A stretch of DNA of 64,000 bases from NCBI GenBank assembly GCA_963978545.1, contig OZ021721.1:39605348-39669347 (forward strand), written 5' to 3'. The position numbers and the translations under genes are program-made. The DNA comes from Linyphia triangularis (lineage: Eukaryota; Arthropoda; Arachnida; Araneae; Linyphiidae). Shown here in pieces: positions 21,779 to 32,268 of the stretch. The notes under the pieces were generated by a model that had not been told where the DNA came from, made no database searches, and saw nothing but the letters and a program-made list of their open reading frames with translations. Every line of letters begins with the position of its first letter. Position 1 is the stretch's first letter.

Positions 21779-22557
21779 TGTTTTTAATATCTGTTCCGAA
21801 CTTTTAAAGATGAAAATACACATTTTGATTGTGCTGCATGCAAATACAAGAACTATTAACTTTGAAAATGTAGAAATTTAAGGAAAGTACTTCTTTAAGC
21901 GCGGCAGTTATTGCATAAGCATTTACCCACGATCTAAGCAATATAAGTATAGCTCAGAATTTGGAGCTTACAGTGGAGAAAAGTAAAGTACGGAGAGAAT
22001 ATATAAAATTATATATATATATTAAAAAAAAATCACCATTTCAAAGTCAAATCACTGAAGCAGAATTTTACCTAAAGGACTCTATTTATGGCTGTTTGAA
22101 CGAAATTTTGGTAATGATTAAAAAAAAAAAAGAAAAGAAGAAAATAAACCTGTATCCATCGGGGGTCTATAGTGGAAAAACACCTATTGATTATGCACAA
22201 CCCTGGTGCTATATATCTCTGGCCTTTTCCTCGATATTTGGGTACTGCACAGAGTAATATAAGATAGCTATCTTAAACTTCTTGGCCAACATAAACATTA
22301 GCCAATCTAAGCAACTAAAGAAAAAATTGAACAGCTGTTCAAATTTGTGCTAGCATATTGAAATGACTCTTAAAAAGCTTTCTTAAGGTTCCTTATGATC
22401 TCATTAGTAAGCATACTAAACTTTTTAAAGATCTATTGATTATTACAGATTCCTTATAATTTTACATTTAATCAAGTCATTGCAGTTAAAATAAAAGTGT
22501 ACTTCAATTGAAATAGACTTATAAAAAATGTAGACTTTATAAAAGTTATGTTTTTAT
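21354..22557. other. AT-rich stretch with (GA)n at 21749-21774
   Basis: There is a GA dinucleotide run of about 13 units and A-rich patches. The frame at 21961-22257 is Lys/Ile-rich because of A runs and is not credible as a gene. Confidence 0.55.
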
Positions 22558-22565
22558 AGTTGCTC

Positions 22566-23310
22566 CAGTGGTAAAAGTGGGTAAAAAAAATGGAGGGATG
22601 CTCAAAAGTTGGTGACAAGTGCTATCCCCCCCCCCCCCAACCAACGATAAATTTTAAAATTTTGTATCTTATAACAAAAATATTAATTAGTAAGGAAATA
22701 ATTTATACTTTCTAACACTAACATTGAACCAGGTTCCAAAATGTATTGCTATTTTTATGAATATCTGGGACTTGGAATTAACTTTTTTACTTGGAATTAA
22801 CAGCTTAAGGGAAGTAATAATAACTCAATAATATAGGTTATTTAGAATTAAATAGTGGTTTTAAATGTGTATACTTTCATGAAATTACATTAATAGAGAA
22901 CTCTAAAATACCTAAAAAACAGCTTGTCTTTATATGAAAAAAAGAATGGAAATTTAACTTAAAATAAAGTTCATCCAAAGTTAAAAGTTGACCAAGTGTA
23001 ACAGTATTTGTTTATAAAAATACTTATATCTTTATACAAAGTAGTATAATACATTTTTATAATGGTAAGATATCTATAGCATAAATATATTTTTTTTATA
23101 TTTGAAAACTTTAAATTTCTTTTTCTCAGTGTCACTAAATTTAAAGGTTAACGTTATTTTTCTTTAGTAGTATTTAGTCGGATCGATTGTTTTTAAAAGT
23201 GGAGGTATGGATTTCAGTGTTTTTAGAAGTGGGGGGGGGGGGACGTATTGGTATTTTCTTGGAAAGTGGAGGGACACGTCACCCCGCGTCTACCCACACT
23301 TCTAGCACTG
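22566..23310. mobile_element. Non-autonomous hAT element, 745 bp, perfect 8-bp TSD
   Basis: The ends are CAGTGGTAAAAGTGGGTA and, on the opposite strand, CAGTGCTAGAAGTGTGGGTA. A perfect 8-bp duplication, AGTTGCTC, flanks it (22558-22565 and 23311-23318). It contains a C run (22626-22638) near one end and a G run (23231-23242) near the other, which extend the inverted symmetry. There is no transposase frame; the interior is AT-rich. Confidence 0.9.
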
Positions 23311-23318
23311 AGTTGCTC

Positions 23319-25819
23319 AAAAACGCTAATTATCAAACCTATAATTTCCATTAAAAACGAATCATTTGAGGTATTACTAACATTTATTTTCAATTTAAGA
23401 ATTAAAGTAAGCGAAACACTTTTCAGTGTTTTGTTGTTTAGTCATTTTTATATTTAATTGATGGATAAAATCAAAACTAAAAACTCGAGAGAGATTGGTC
23501 CTTGTTTTACCAATCAATTTGTATGTACACATGCAATTAAGGTGTGAATAGACTGATAAATAGTTTTCAAACTTTTCTGATTCGCCAAATTAGTTCAAGT
23601 CCGAAGGAATTTAATGGAACTTCAGTCTAAGCTAAACAGATTTAAATGAATGGTTCTTCAAACAATGAAACCAAATAGACACTCCTTCAATTTTGTACAT
23701 TTTTGTTTGAGTCTGTTAACAAGCATTCTACATCCCAATTAGGGAACACACTTATTCCCCCCAGATTTTTTAGTTGAAAAAAGCACATGTTCTTATGCAT
23801 CTCGTAAAAGTAGAGAGCCGTAATTGTCTCATGAAATCTACAACATTCTAATGCAAATCTCTTGAAATAGAAGATAATTCTAAGGCACTCACAAATAAGC
23901 GATAGTTTCTCTGGGATGGGATGACTGACTAATTTGTTCCTATATATGCTTTATCTCAAAATACTTCTCAAGCTCATTTTTTCTTTTAGTATTCAGATGC
24001 AAATTAAGTTTGTTTTGAAGGAAAGTACATACGTCTGATTATTGATTATATAATGAGAGATGGCTTCAAAGAAAGGGATGGTAGCGAGGGAATAATATAT
24101 GGGAAAAATTGATCCACAAAAGAGATTTCGTTAGATATTTATGTGTTGTATTCTTTAGTGAGTTCTGAATTTTAGTATCATTACATTTGTGAACAAATAT
24201 ATATATATTATTTGGTCATTTATTAAGCTTATTGATTGATAATTGCTTTTTATCCTACAACTAGAAGGGAGATAATTTCGGCAGCATAGAAATGACCGGA
24301 AATATTTACAATTTGAACACATTAATCTTTGATGACAATAAGTAGACGAATAAAAACACAGATATGAAAAAGAGGTATAAATAATAAATTGATACATCAC
24401 ACAGTTCATAGCCTCATTTATAAAAGTATAATTTCTATCGCTCTTCAACTCTGAATCCTTTTATACAGAATCCCATTAAATACAAAGCCCCTTATTTCTT
24501 TTTCAATGACCATTGCTTAGGAAATAATTTTTAAGAATACCCAAACATCAACATTTTGTAGAGTGTAATTAGATATTCTATATTTTAGATGGACTGTAGT
24601 ATTAGATATCTTAATAATGTTAAATATATTAGTTCGTAGTGATATGTGTCTGAATAAATGAACACTACAAGCAAAACTTTTGATATTCATCTTAGGTGAA
24701 AAATTATATAGGAACTGACAGAAGTCTCACAAATTTCCATTTAGATGACCTGAACAGCAATAACATGTTTCTGAATAATAATACTTTATATCTGTGTTGG
24801 AACTAGTTTAGTTAATGAATGTACGTTACTGACCCCATTGGAAATTTCATATTTATTATACGTATTCAAATAATATCTTCCAGACGCAGAAATTGGTGAA
24901 CTCAGTGTAAAGAATATTCCTACATTTTGTCTATGCTTCAAGTCATGAATGTCTGTGACTTCGGTGTACCATGATCTACAATCTGGGTGAATACTTTTAT
25001 AGAGTTAAACATTGGTTAATTTCTTTAAAAAAATCTTAATTCAAATAGTACACAATGTAGCAATCTTGCTTATCTGTATACTTCAGTATATTTAAGGCAA
25101 TACTATTAATGTTTTTTTTGTTGTTGTATTTTTTTCAATTCTACGTTAAATAGTGGAATATCTTTTTCCATTTGCACATGGCCAAATTAAACAAATTTTC
25201 TTTTTAATTGGAATATTTGCTTTACACACCTGTTTCTGGGTGAGCGCAGTTCATAAATGGTCACTTGTCAGAAGTTTGCATAGTTTGATTATTGAATAAC
25301 TATAATCTTAATATTTCAAGGGGACGCCATTTTACCAATAAAGATTGAAAAGTTTGCTATTTATAAGTGTGAATAAGAAACTAATTTTTGAAAAACATTT
25401 ATCAATTAGTTTTCCGATTTGAAGCGAATGGGCCTATGTAAGACGTTATTTTGAGTGGGGCTACATCGCTTAGATTTTGACTAACAAACACCCTTTTATA
25501 TTCAAATTCTAATTTTCGCATTCCATTAACTGAATCAAAGCGTAGCTGATTTAATTCATTTTCCGATTATGACATTATACACATTCGAAATTCAAACTGA
25601 ACTGAAAAATTCACATCGTTTTTCTGATTGTTTATCAACAACCTATACTTTTCACGTGTTACTGTCTTTTGTGTAATATCTTATTTGTTATTAATGTTTT
25701 CTAAATGCGTTTTTAAAAATGGAGCGACAATATGCAACGGGTAGCTGCAAACGCAAAAAAATGTGAAAACACTACATAGATGTATTTTACTAAGTGACTC
25801 AATGTAGAATTTTTAGTGC
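23319..25819. other. AT-rich non-coding stretch
   Basis: No convincing gene or element. The minus-strand frame at 24155-24448 has low-complexity, Tyr/Ser/Ile-rich composition and is probably chance. Confidence 0.55.
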
Positions 25820-25986
25820 CAAGCCCTGATGACTGTGAGGTTAGAGTTCTGGCCTCGCTAGTCAAAGGTGCCAGGTTCTAAGCATGATAGGCATGGATGA
25901 TCCTTGTAGTTCAGAATCCACGTTAAGCTGTAAGTTCCGGCCTGATTAGCCATCATTGTGCATAAAGATAGGTTTTTGAGTTTGCA
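25820..25986 (+). mobile_element. tRNA-derived SINE, family B (copy 3), tail expanded into a microsatellite
   Basis: Family B head with GATGACTGTGAGGTTAGAG, a decayed B box (GGTTCTAAGC), the core ATAGGCATGGATG, and a body with ACGTTAAGCTGTAAGTTCCGGCC, close to other copies, then GATTAGCCATCATTGTGC. Its 3' tail runs directly into the AACC array at 25987. No clear target duplication could be read across the array. Confidence 0.82.
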
Positions 25987-26298
25987 AACCAACCAACCAA
26001 CCAACCAACCAACCAACCAACCAACCAACCAACCAACCAACCAACCAACCAACCAACCAACCAACCAACCAACCAACCAACCAACCAACCAACCAACCAA
26101 CCAACCAACCAACCAACCAACCAACCAACCAACCAACCAACCAACCAACCAACCAACCAACCAACCAACCAACCAACCAACCAACCAACCAACCAACCAA
26201 CCAACCAACCAACCAACCAACCAACCAACCAACCAACCAACCAACCAACCAACCAACCAACCAACCAACCAACCAACCAACCAACCAACCAACCAACC
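25987..26298. repeat. (AACC)78 microsatellite
   Basis: An uninterrupted tetranucleotide array of 312 bp, exactly 78 units, starting at the tail of the family B SINE. Every frame is open across it, giving artificial Asn-Gln-Pro-Thr or Gly-Trp-Leu-Val repeats; these are not genes. The absence of any interruption suggests recent expansion. Confidence 0.98.
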
Positions 26299-26644
26299 CC
26301 TTTCAACATGCTTAATTTGATGAAGTTGATGGCCAATTTTGTGAGGAGTATTTGCAGTTCAGTGACCTTAATATGAGTAATTTGAAATTTAATCATAAGC
26401 TAAAGACGATTAATAGCTGATTAATATTATATCAACGTTGCAAACCCCTTAAAAATATGCGGTCGATTCTAAATATTCAAGTGAACAAATTTAACTTAGT
26501 TCACAAGCTAATAGCTTTTCCTAAACGAAATATCTTCTTTCTTTACTGTTTTCAATGATATCAATAAATGATTTGAGCCAAGAATATTAAAATTTATCAA
26601 GCATACTTACAATCCAAAATAAACATACTTATAGAAATGATATG
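26299..26644. other. AT-rich spacer
   Basis: Nothing recognised between the microsatellite and the foldback element. Confidence 0.6.
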
Positions 26645-26680
26645 TTACCAGCAAAGTCAGGCATTCTATACGATGTCTAG

Positions 26681-27209
26681 TAGAGGTCGGAAATATCGAT
26701 CAAAATAAATATCGATACTATATCGTTGCATAGAAAAAAATATCGATAAAATATCGATACATGATTTTTTTTAAATTTGATTTTCAATTTTGCCAAAAAC
26801 AAAGTTTTTAGAGGCGAATTTCTACTTGTCATGATTGCTTTTTGTAAGGGGACTACTTTTTCAACTGAAATGGATCTGTTACAAAATAAAAAGTTATATT
26901 TTCGCTTAGTTGGTGCAGTGATTTTAAGAAAAGTTTAGATAATTTTCAATAGCTTTTAAGTGTGTGGCAATATATTGAATATTGGTGACATTTTAACTGT
27001 CTCTCAGCCAAGTTCAAACTTTAGTTTAGAAGTTTTTGAAAAGGGAATAAAGAAAACCGAAAAAACACATAGAACTACAAAACGTTCAAAAAACTAAAAA
27101 TGTTTAAAAATATCGATATATCGGTGACTTTTATCGATATTTTTAAAATCGATATTTTTTCAGAAATATCGATACAAATTTCGTCTTATCGATATATCGC
27201 CGACCTGTA
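26681..27209. mobile_element. Non-autonomous hAT element with ATCGAT-rich ends, 529 bp
   Basis: The ends are TAGAGGTCGG and, on the opposite strand, TACAGGTCGG. A perfect 8-bp duplication, ATGTCTAG, flanks it (26673-26680 and 27210-27217). Nine ATCGAT sites lie in the outer parts, four within about 65 bp of the left end and five within about 100 bp of the right end, mostly as TATCGAT or ATCGATA. The middle has none. The sites probably include transposase-binding repeats; the palindromic TATCGATA is also the known binding site of the Drosophila factor DREF. No transposase frame. Confidence 0.92.
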
Positions 27210-27748
27210 ATGTCTAGATATTGTGTAAAATGCCTAAAATTAGCCTTACAATCCATGAAATGATTCATATTTCACACATTTCCTAGGCATTCGATACAAT
27301 GCCAAATGAGAAACTGTCAAAGTATAAAATACATCTCCAATTCGTTTAGAATATCATTCGGCATGGCACGTAACATTTAACGCGCGCCTAAAGATATACT
27401 TTACCCCGTCAATTATATATATATTTTTAATCACTTGGAAAAAAAATACTAATACCTATTTCTGACAGTCGTTTGTGGCATCTCACTCCCCAAAATCACT
27501 TTTTTTAATCACTTGATATTGTAAAACTCTCTAAAAAGTAGGCTGTGCTCGCTCTTCAAGCTCTAAAAGGAAAAATTACGATCTATTTTGTTGGTCTTAT
27601 GGTCAATTAAGCCTAAAAAAATACCCCTACTTATTTTGGGCAGTCATTTGTGGAATCGCACTCCCAAAATCACTTTTTTTAATTAGTTTGTACTTGTAGA
27701 ACACTAAAAGGTAAAGTTTCCACGTTTTAAAACTCATATTTCATAAAC

Positions 27749-27778
27749 TATTTTGGTGGCCAAACGGCCACCAAAATA
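27749..27778. repeat. Perfect 13-bp hairpin, 4-nt loop
   Basis: TATTTTGGTGGCC (27749-27761), loop AAAC, then its exact complement GGCCACCAAAATA (27766-27778). The GC-rich closing stem is unusual in this AT-rich region. It lies inside the foldback element. Confidence 0.9.
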
Positions 27779-28023
27779 TAGTTCTGATTTTTATTGGTTT
27801 ATAGTTTCAAGCTCAACATCATAAGCTCTACAAATAAAAGTAATGTTTTTATACTTAACCTAAATAGCATTTGTCATTCTATAGAATACCGAAGTATTAT
27901 ACACAATGCCCAGGGAAAGTATATAATAATTCTCATATTTCATACTTTGCCTAAAAACGACAAGTATTCTATACAATGCATAGGCATTGAGTAGAATGCC
28001 AGCGTTTCTAACTTTGCCGGTAA

Positions 28024-31000
28024 AATATGCAAAATACGTTACAAATACGGATTTATAAATTTCACTGATTGGTGAAATGGTAATAAATTTTAATATTTTA
28101 TGAAGTAATTGACATAATGCATATGAATTACTAAAAATTCATTTCATATTTGCTGCAAAGATGTAATATTTAATATTTTTCTCTGTTTTAATTTTTTTTT
28201 TATTTAATATAATTTTTTCATTATTTTTCCTTAATTTTTTTTGTACTGATCAGAATGTTACAGGATTAATTACACAATAGGTAAATGTTCAATAAGTTAA
28301 GCCTAATTGTACTACAATAACGAGGTAATTTAAAATAGCTTTTTAATTTTACTTTTATTAAATTCAAAATTGCACCATGAAGTTTACTCATGACGAAACA
28401 GTAATTACAAATACAAATACCAATTTTAAGACCAATAGCAGGCTCAAGGCCCAACAGGGTTGGTCGAGTAATATATGTATAGATATATATATAACCATCC
28501 TTGACGTCACGCACTTGTTTTTTATTATCTTTTATCCAACTCAAAATTCTTCCCGGTTTATTTTAGCAACAATGTTTATTACAAATTTTTCAAATAAAAA
28601 TACGAAAGCGTAATTTCTATCTGAAGATTTTTCCTGTTTCCTGCATTTTGGTTCGTAAGTTTTTTGAATTTTTCCTGTTTTTTCCTTTCTTTCTTCTCTT
28701 GAGCTTTTGGGGTTGGGGCATTCGAAAGAATGTTTACAGAAAAAGCTCTTGGATTTAACGGTTTTTGAAATTTGGGTCAAACCCCTGAGGAAATTTCAAA
28801 TTTCAGCAGTGTTCTTTTCATTTTGTTTATATATTATATATATATATATATAACAAAATGAAAATAACTAAATGAAAGTAGAAATAGAATTGGCGTACAT
28901 ACCAGAAAATACAGAAATTGATGAATAAATTATAGAAGATACAGGATTTGCAGAATACAATATAGAAACACCAAAATTACATGCTACATAATATACCAAG
29001 ATACCATACATAATAACTAGAAATGTGGCATTGTATAATTTTCTTGCAAGTTCAAGTAACCATTTTCTAGTTAAAAGTGGGCAAGAGTTAGATGTAGATA
29101 GTCGTAAATATTAAAAGAAACTTGAAATGTGGCTAAAACTAACCATTTTCTACAAATTTACAGACACTCCACAGACGAATTCACAACCTTTTTTAATATT
29201 TATGCATTGATATGTAAAACACAACATACATTAATTATTGTTGATAATTTCAAGATCTTCTTGATGACCCACTACACATCCACTGTTTGAATTAATCTTA
29301 CAACAATACTGTCTTATTTACATTTTGTGCATCACTATCAAGTATACAAATTTCGAGCAAAAATTTTTCCACAATAAACTCTTGGTTATTGAGCAAAGAT
29401 AATTGCTGTTTTGTCAATTAACGTTAGTAAATGGCGAACGTCTCATATAGAATTATTTGGAATTTTTACCAAAACAAAACAGTTAAATTTTGAAGACACT
29501 ATTTCCACCTCAAAGAATTAATTCTAAAAATTAACAGCTCTTTTCCCCCATAAAATTCTTATTTAATGAATGTTTTTATGTTTTATAACTAAAGTACAGT
29601 TTTTTATCAATATGATTTGATGCTAAGTTTTTAAAGAAAAAATTTGAACAAAAAAATTATTATATTTACTTAGAGGGATTTGGAAGAGGACAATTCAGGT
29701 GTTAAGTTCATTTATGTGGAGCTCCTGAAAAATATTTTGTAATCTTTCTTACAAAAATATTTAAAAAAAGGATTTTTTTTATGTATTATTTTTTCTTATA
29801 AGATAATTAAAATTAATAGGAATTTCATTTCTGTTGAAAGTTAATTTGCCCATACTTAAAAGTTGTTCACCAGAAAGTAAATATTTTTTTCCAAAAGGAC
29901 AATATTATACAGCCGATACACATTTATGATCACACTGGTGATTCTTAATAAATTAGCGTTGCATTTGAGTTAGAATTTTTTTTCGATACTAGAAAGTTCA
30001 TAATATAAATATATAAGAATTTAATTAACTTAAAAAATTTAGCGTTCAGTACAAAATATATATTTCTTGGAAAACAGGGAATCTTTTAAAGTTTGTTTAA
30101 TCACTATTGAAGCATGTATCTTACACATATTAGCCCTATAAAATCTCATTTTGAACAGTCTTCGATGTTTTGCAAATAACTTTGGATAATCTTAAGACAT
30201 TATTGACAAAAAATGAATGGAAGAATTCAAGCAAGAAATGTTTTACTATATTTTTATGTTTCCCTCGGTAATTTGTCCAATATATTGCTTTTTAAGCTTG
30301 TGCAACAGTGAACACCTTCATTTGTGAGAAAAGTAGTTAACATATCAATCTACACGTTTCCCATTCATGCTCGAATAACCATATTATTTAGTTGCCACAA
30401 TCACACTATACATAGATTCACGTCTTTCCAAAATAGTGCACAAAGTCTGCTAAACGAATTCTGTAAATTATAGTTAAGGAGAATATTAAATATCTTATTT
30501 TCATTTAAAGTATTGTCTAAGGATTATATTTTGTTTTACAATAAAATTTTATTACCTAAGAAATTCAGGGATAAATCAGTAATTTCGTTTTTGCTTAAAT
30601 ATGACAAAACTGCTCCTTTATTTGGGAGACATATTTTTATGGAGTGTCCTACAAAGGAAAACTGAATTAAAAAAAAAGAAAAAAAAGAAAGCACAATAGA
30701 AATGTACCTTTTACTGAATTGTACTTAAGAATCTAGAGAATTTATTACCTTAGTTTTTTAAAAAGTTCAAACGTTTGCCATCATAAGCGATGTTGATAAA
30801 AAAAAAAAAAAAAAAACTAAGAACAAAATAATTTGAATTGTTGCACTAACTACATAACGATATTTTCATAATAAAAACTTTTTCTAGCAACAACGTGTTT
30901 TGTAGTTTTTGCAACAAGTTTAGACCGTTTTTTATTATTTTTATTCAAAAGCCTCACAGGGTATTGAAATTTGCAACTATTTTAGAAAATTGACGGATAA

Positions 31001-32109
31001 AACTTATACTTAGTAGTAGAATCCTCAAACTGTACATTTCCATTGTCTTTTGTTTATTTTTAAAAAAAATTCATTTTTCAAATGTTTCAGTCCTCTTTTT
31101 GCTCCAAATGTTTCTGTCTCTGTATTTACGACATATTAACGTTAAAATAACTAAATATTAACTCGCATATTAAAGATTTCGGAGGAAGTGACAATTGAAA
31201 GAAAATTCTCAGAATATAGTTAAAAACTTACTTTTCTTTTTCTTAGTTTGTCAAAATAATGACCCATACCAGTAGATCTATTCTAACTCTGGAAAATGAT
31301 CATGAGAGGATCTCTAAGAAACTCTGTATTGGGTAGAATAACAAATCAGTACGATTAATCCTAACTCACCAGTAGCTCCAAGGGATTAGGTTTCGAATCC
31401 GTACCTATTTAAAGGCATCTTTTCCGTTCTGTAAGATTTCCAATACTCGGGTAAGAAAAACAAAGTCTTATTTTCGACTTCCTTTTGCTATTATTCTGGG
31501 CAGTGGTTGAACAGTAAAGAAGTGACGTGAAGCCAATACATTCCTTCGTAAGGTTTACTTTCTTTTTCAATTAAGCGATAGTATTCGAACTTTTTTTTGC
31601 AGTGCAGGTGCAGTTGGCAGTTTTTCACCTTCAAAATAAATAACAAAATTGATCTCTCAATTATACGCGAACATGGTTTGATACTAAGCAATCCAAGTTA
31701 TTACGCATAAATGGTGAATTTTTTTATATTCTCTTCAAACATGCTAATACTTCAGAAAAATTTCGAATTGTTTTATTATTGGAAAGTAAGTGGTAGAAAA
31801 ATTTACATTCAACTTTTATGGACATTGATGCTTACTAAACCAAAAAAAAAGATATAATGTTTTATATTTTATTTGCTTTCAACACAAAAATATTACTGCT
31901 AATAAACATGAACTTTTTTAAACCAGAAATTTCAGAGACAAATTTTGACCAATTCTGTTCTATGGTAGATATATCAGTACCAAAATAAAATATATTTAAC
32001 TTAGTTCACTGCCTACTTTTACCTTATTAAGAGTAATAAAGCTGTTTATCATTTGTTTCAGAATAATTATAATTTTTAAGTAAGTCACCTATGCACGTTC
32101 CTTTTTTCC
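28024..32109. other. Long AT-rich stretch, with an AT-core palindrome at 28815-28864
   Basis: TTTTCATTTTGTT (28815-28827) and its complement AACAAAATGAAAA (28852-28864) flank a TA-rich core, a likely cruciform-forming simple sequence. The rest, including A runs near 30670 and 30800, shows no supported gene. A B-box-like GGTTTCGAATCC at about 31389 lacks a matching head. Confidence 0.5.
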
Positions 32110-32121
32110 CCCAAGGTCACA

Positions 32122-32256
32122 CATTAGGTTGCGGGTTCGAGTCCCGTGTTAGGCATGGGTGTTTGTAAATGTATGTTGGCTTGTCTAATGACGAATGTTT
32201 CGGCGCATTATAGCCCTCGGGTTGCTGACGGCGCCGGATAATCTGAAAACAACCAA
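32122..32256 (+). mobile_element. tRNA-derived SINE, family A (copy 3), 5'-truncated, 12-bp TSD
   Basis: Begins at GGTTGCGGGTTCGAGTCC, so it keeps the B box but lacks the A box. The core GTGTTAGGCATGGGTGTT, CGGCGCATTATAGCCC, GACGGCGCCGGATAATCTG and tail AACAACCAAC are all present. It is flanked by CCCAAGGTCACA (32110-32121 and 32257-32268). Truncation at the 5' end with intact duplications is the classic sign of incomplete target-primed reverse transcription. Confidence 0.92.
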
Positions 32257-32268
32257 CCCAAGGTCACA

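Larger units (their letters stand above)
26645..28023. mobile_element. Foldback-type element with diverged terminal inverted repeats
   Basis: The ends are TTACCAGCAAAGTCAG and, on the opposite strand, TTACCGGCAAAGTTAG. Similarity continues inwards through GGCATTCTA and further blocks containing AATGCCT and TTTAGGCAAAGT. The interior holds a hAT element (26681-27209), a duplicated segment with 175-bp offset (about 27448-27707), and a strong hairpin (27749-27778). The left flank ends GATATG and the right flank reads AATATG, so a short duplication is possible but not proven. There is no coding frame. The superfamily is not identified. Confidence 0.6.

Noticed and set aside
25858..26396. Open frames of up to 147 codons in several frames, encoding Asn-Gln-Pro-Thr or Gly-Trp-Leu-Val repeats
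   Set aside because: They exist only because the AACC array contains no stops in any frame; the flanks are SINE and AT-rich sequence.
31377..31415. B-box-like GGTTTCGAATCC suggesting a tRNA gene or SINE
   Set aside because: No matching A box, acceptor stem, core or tail was found around it.
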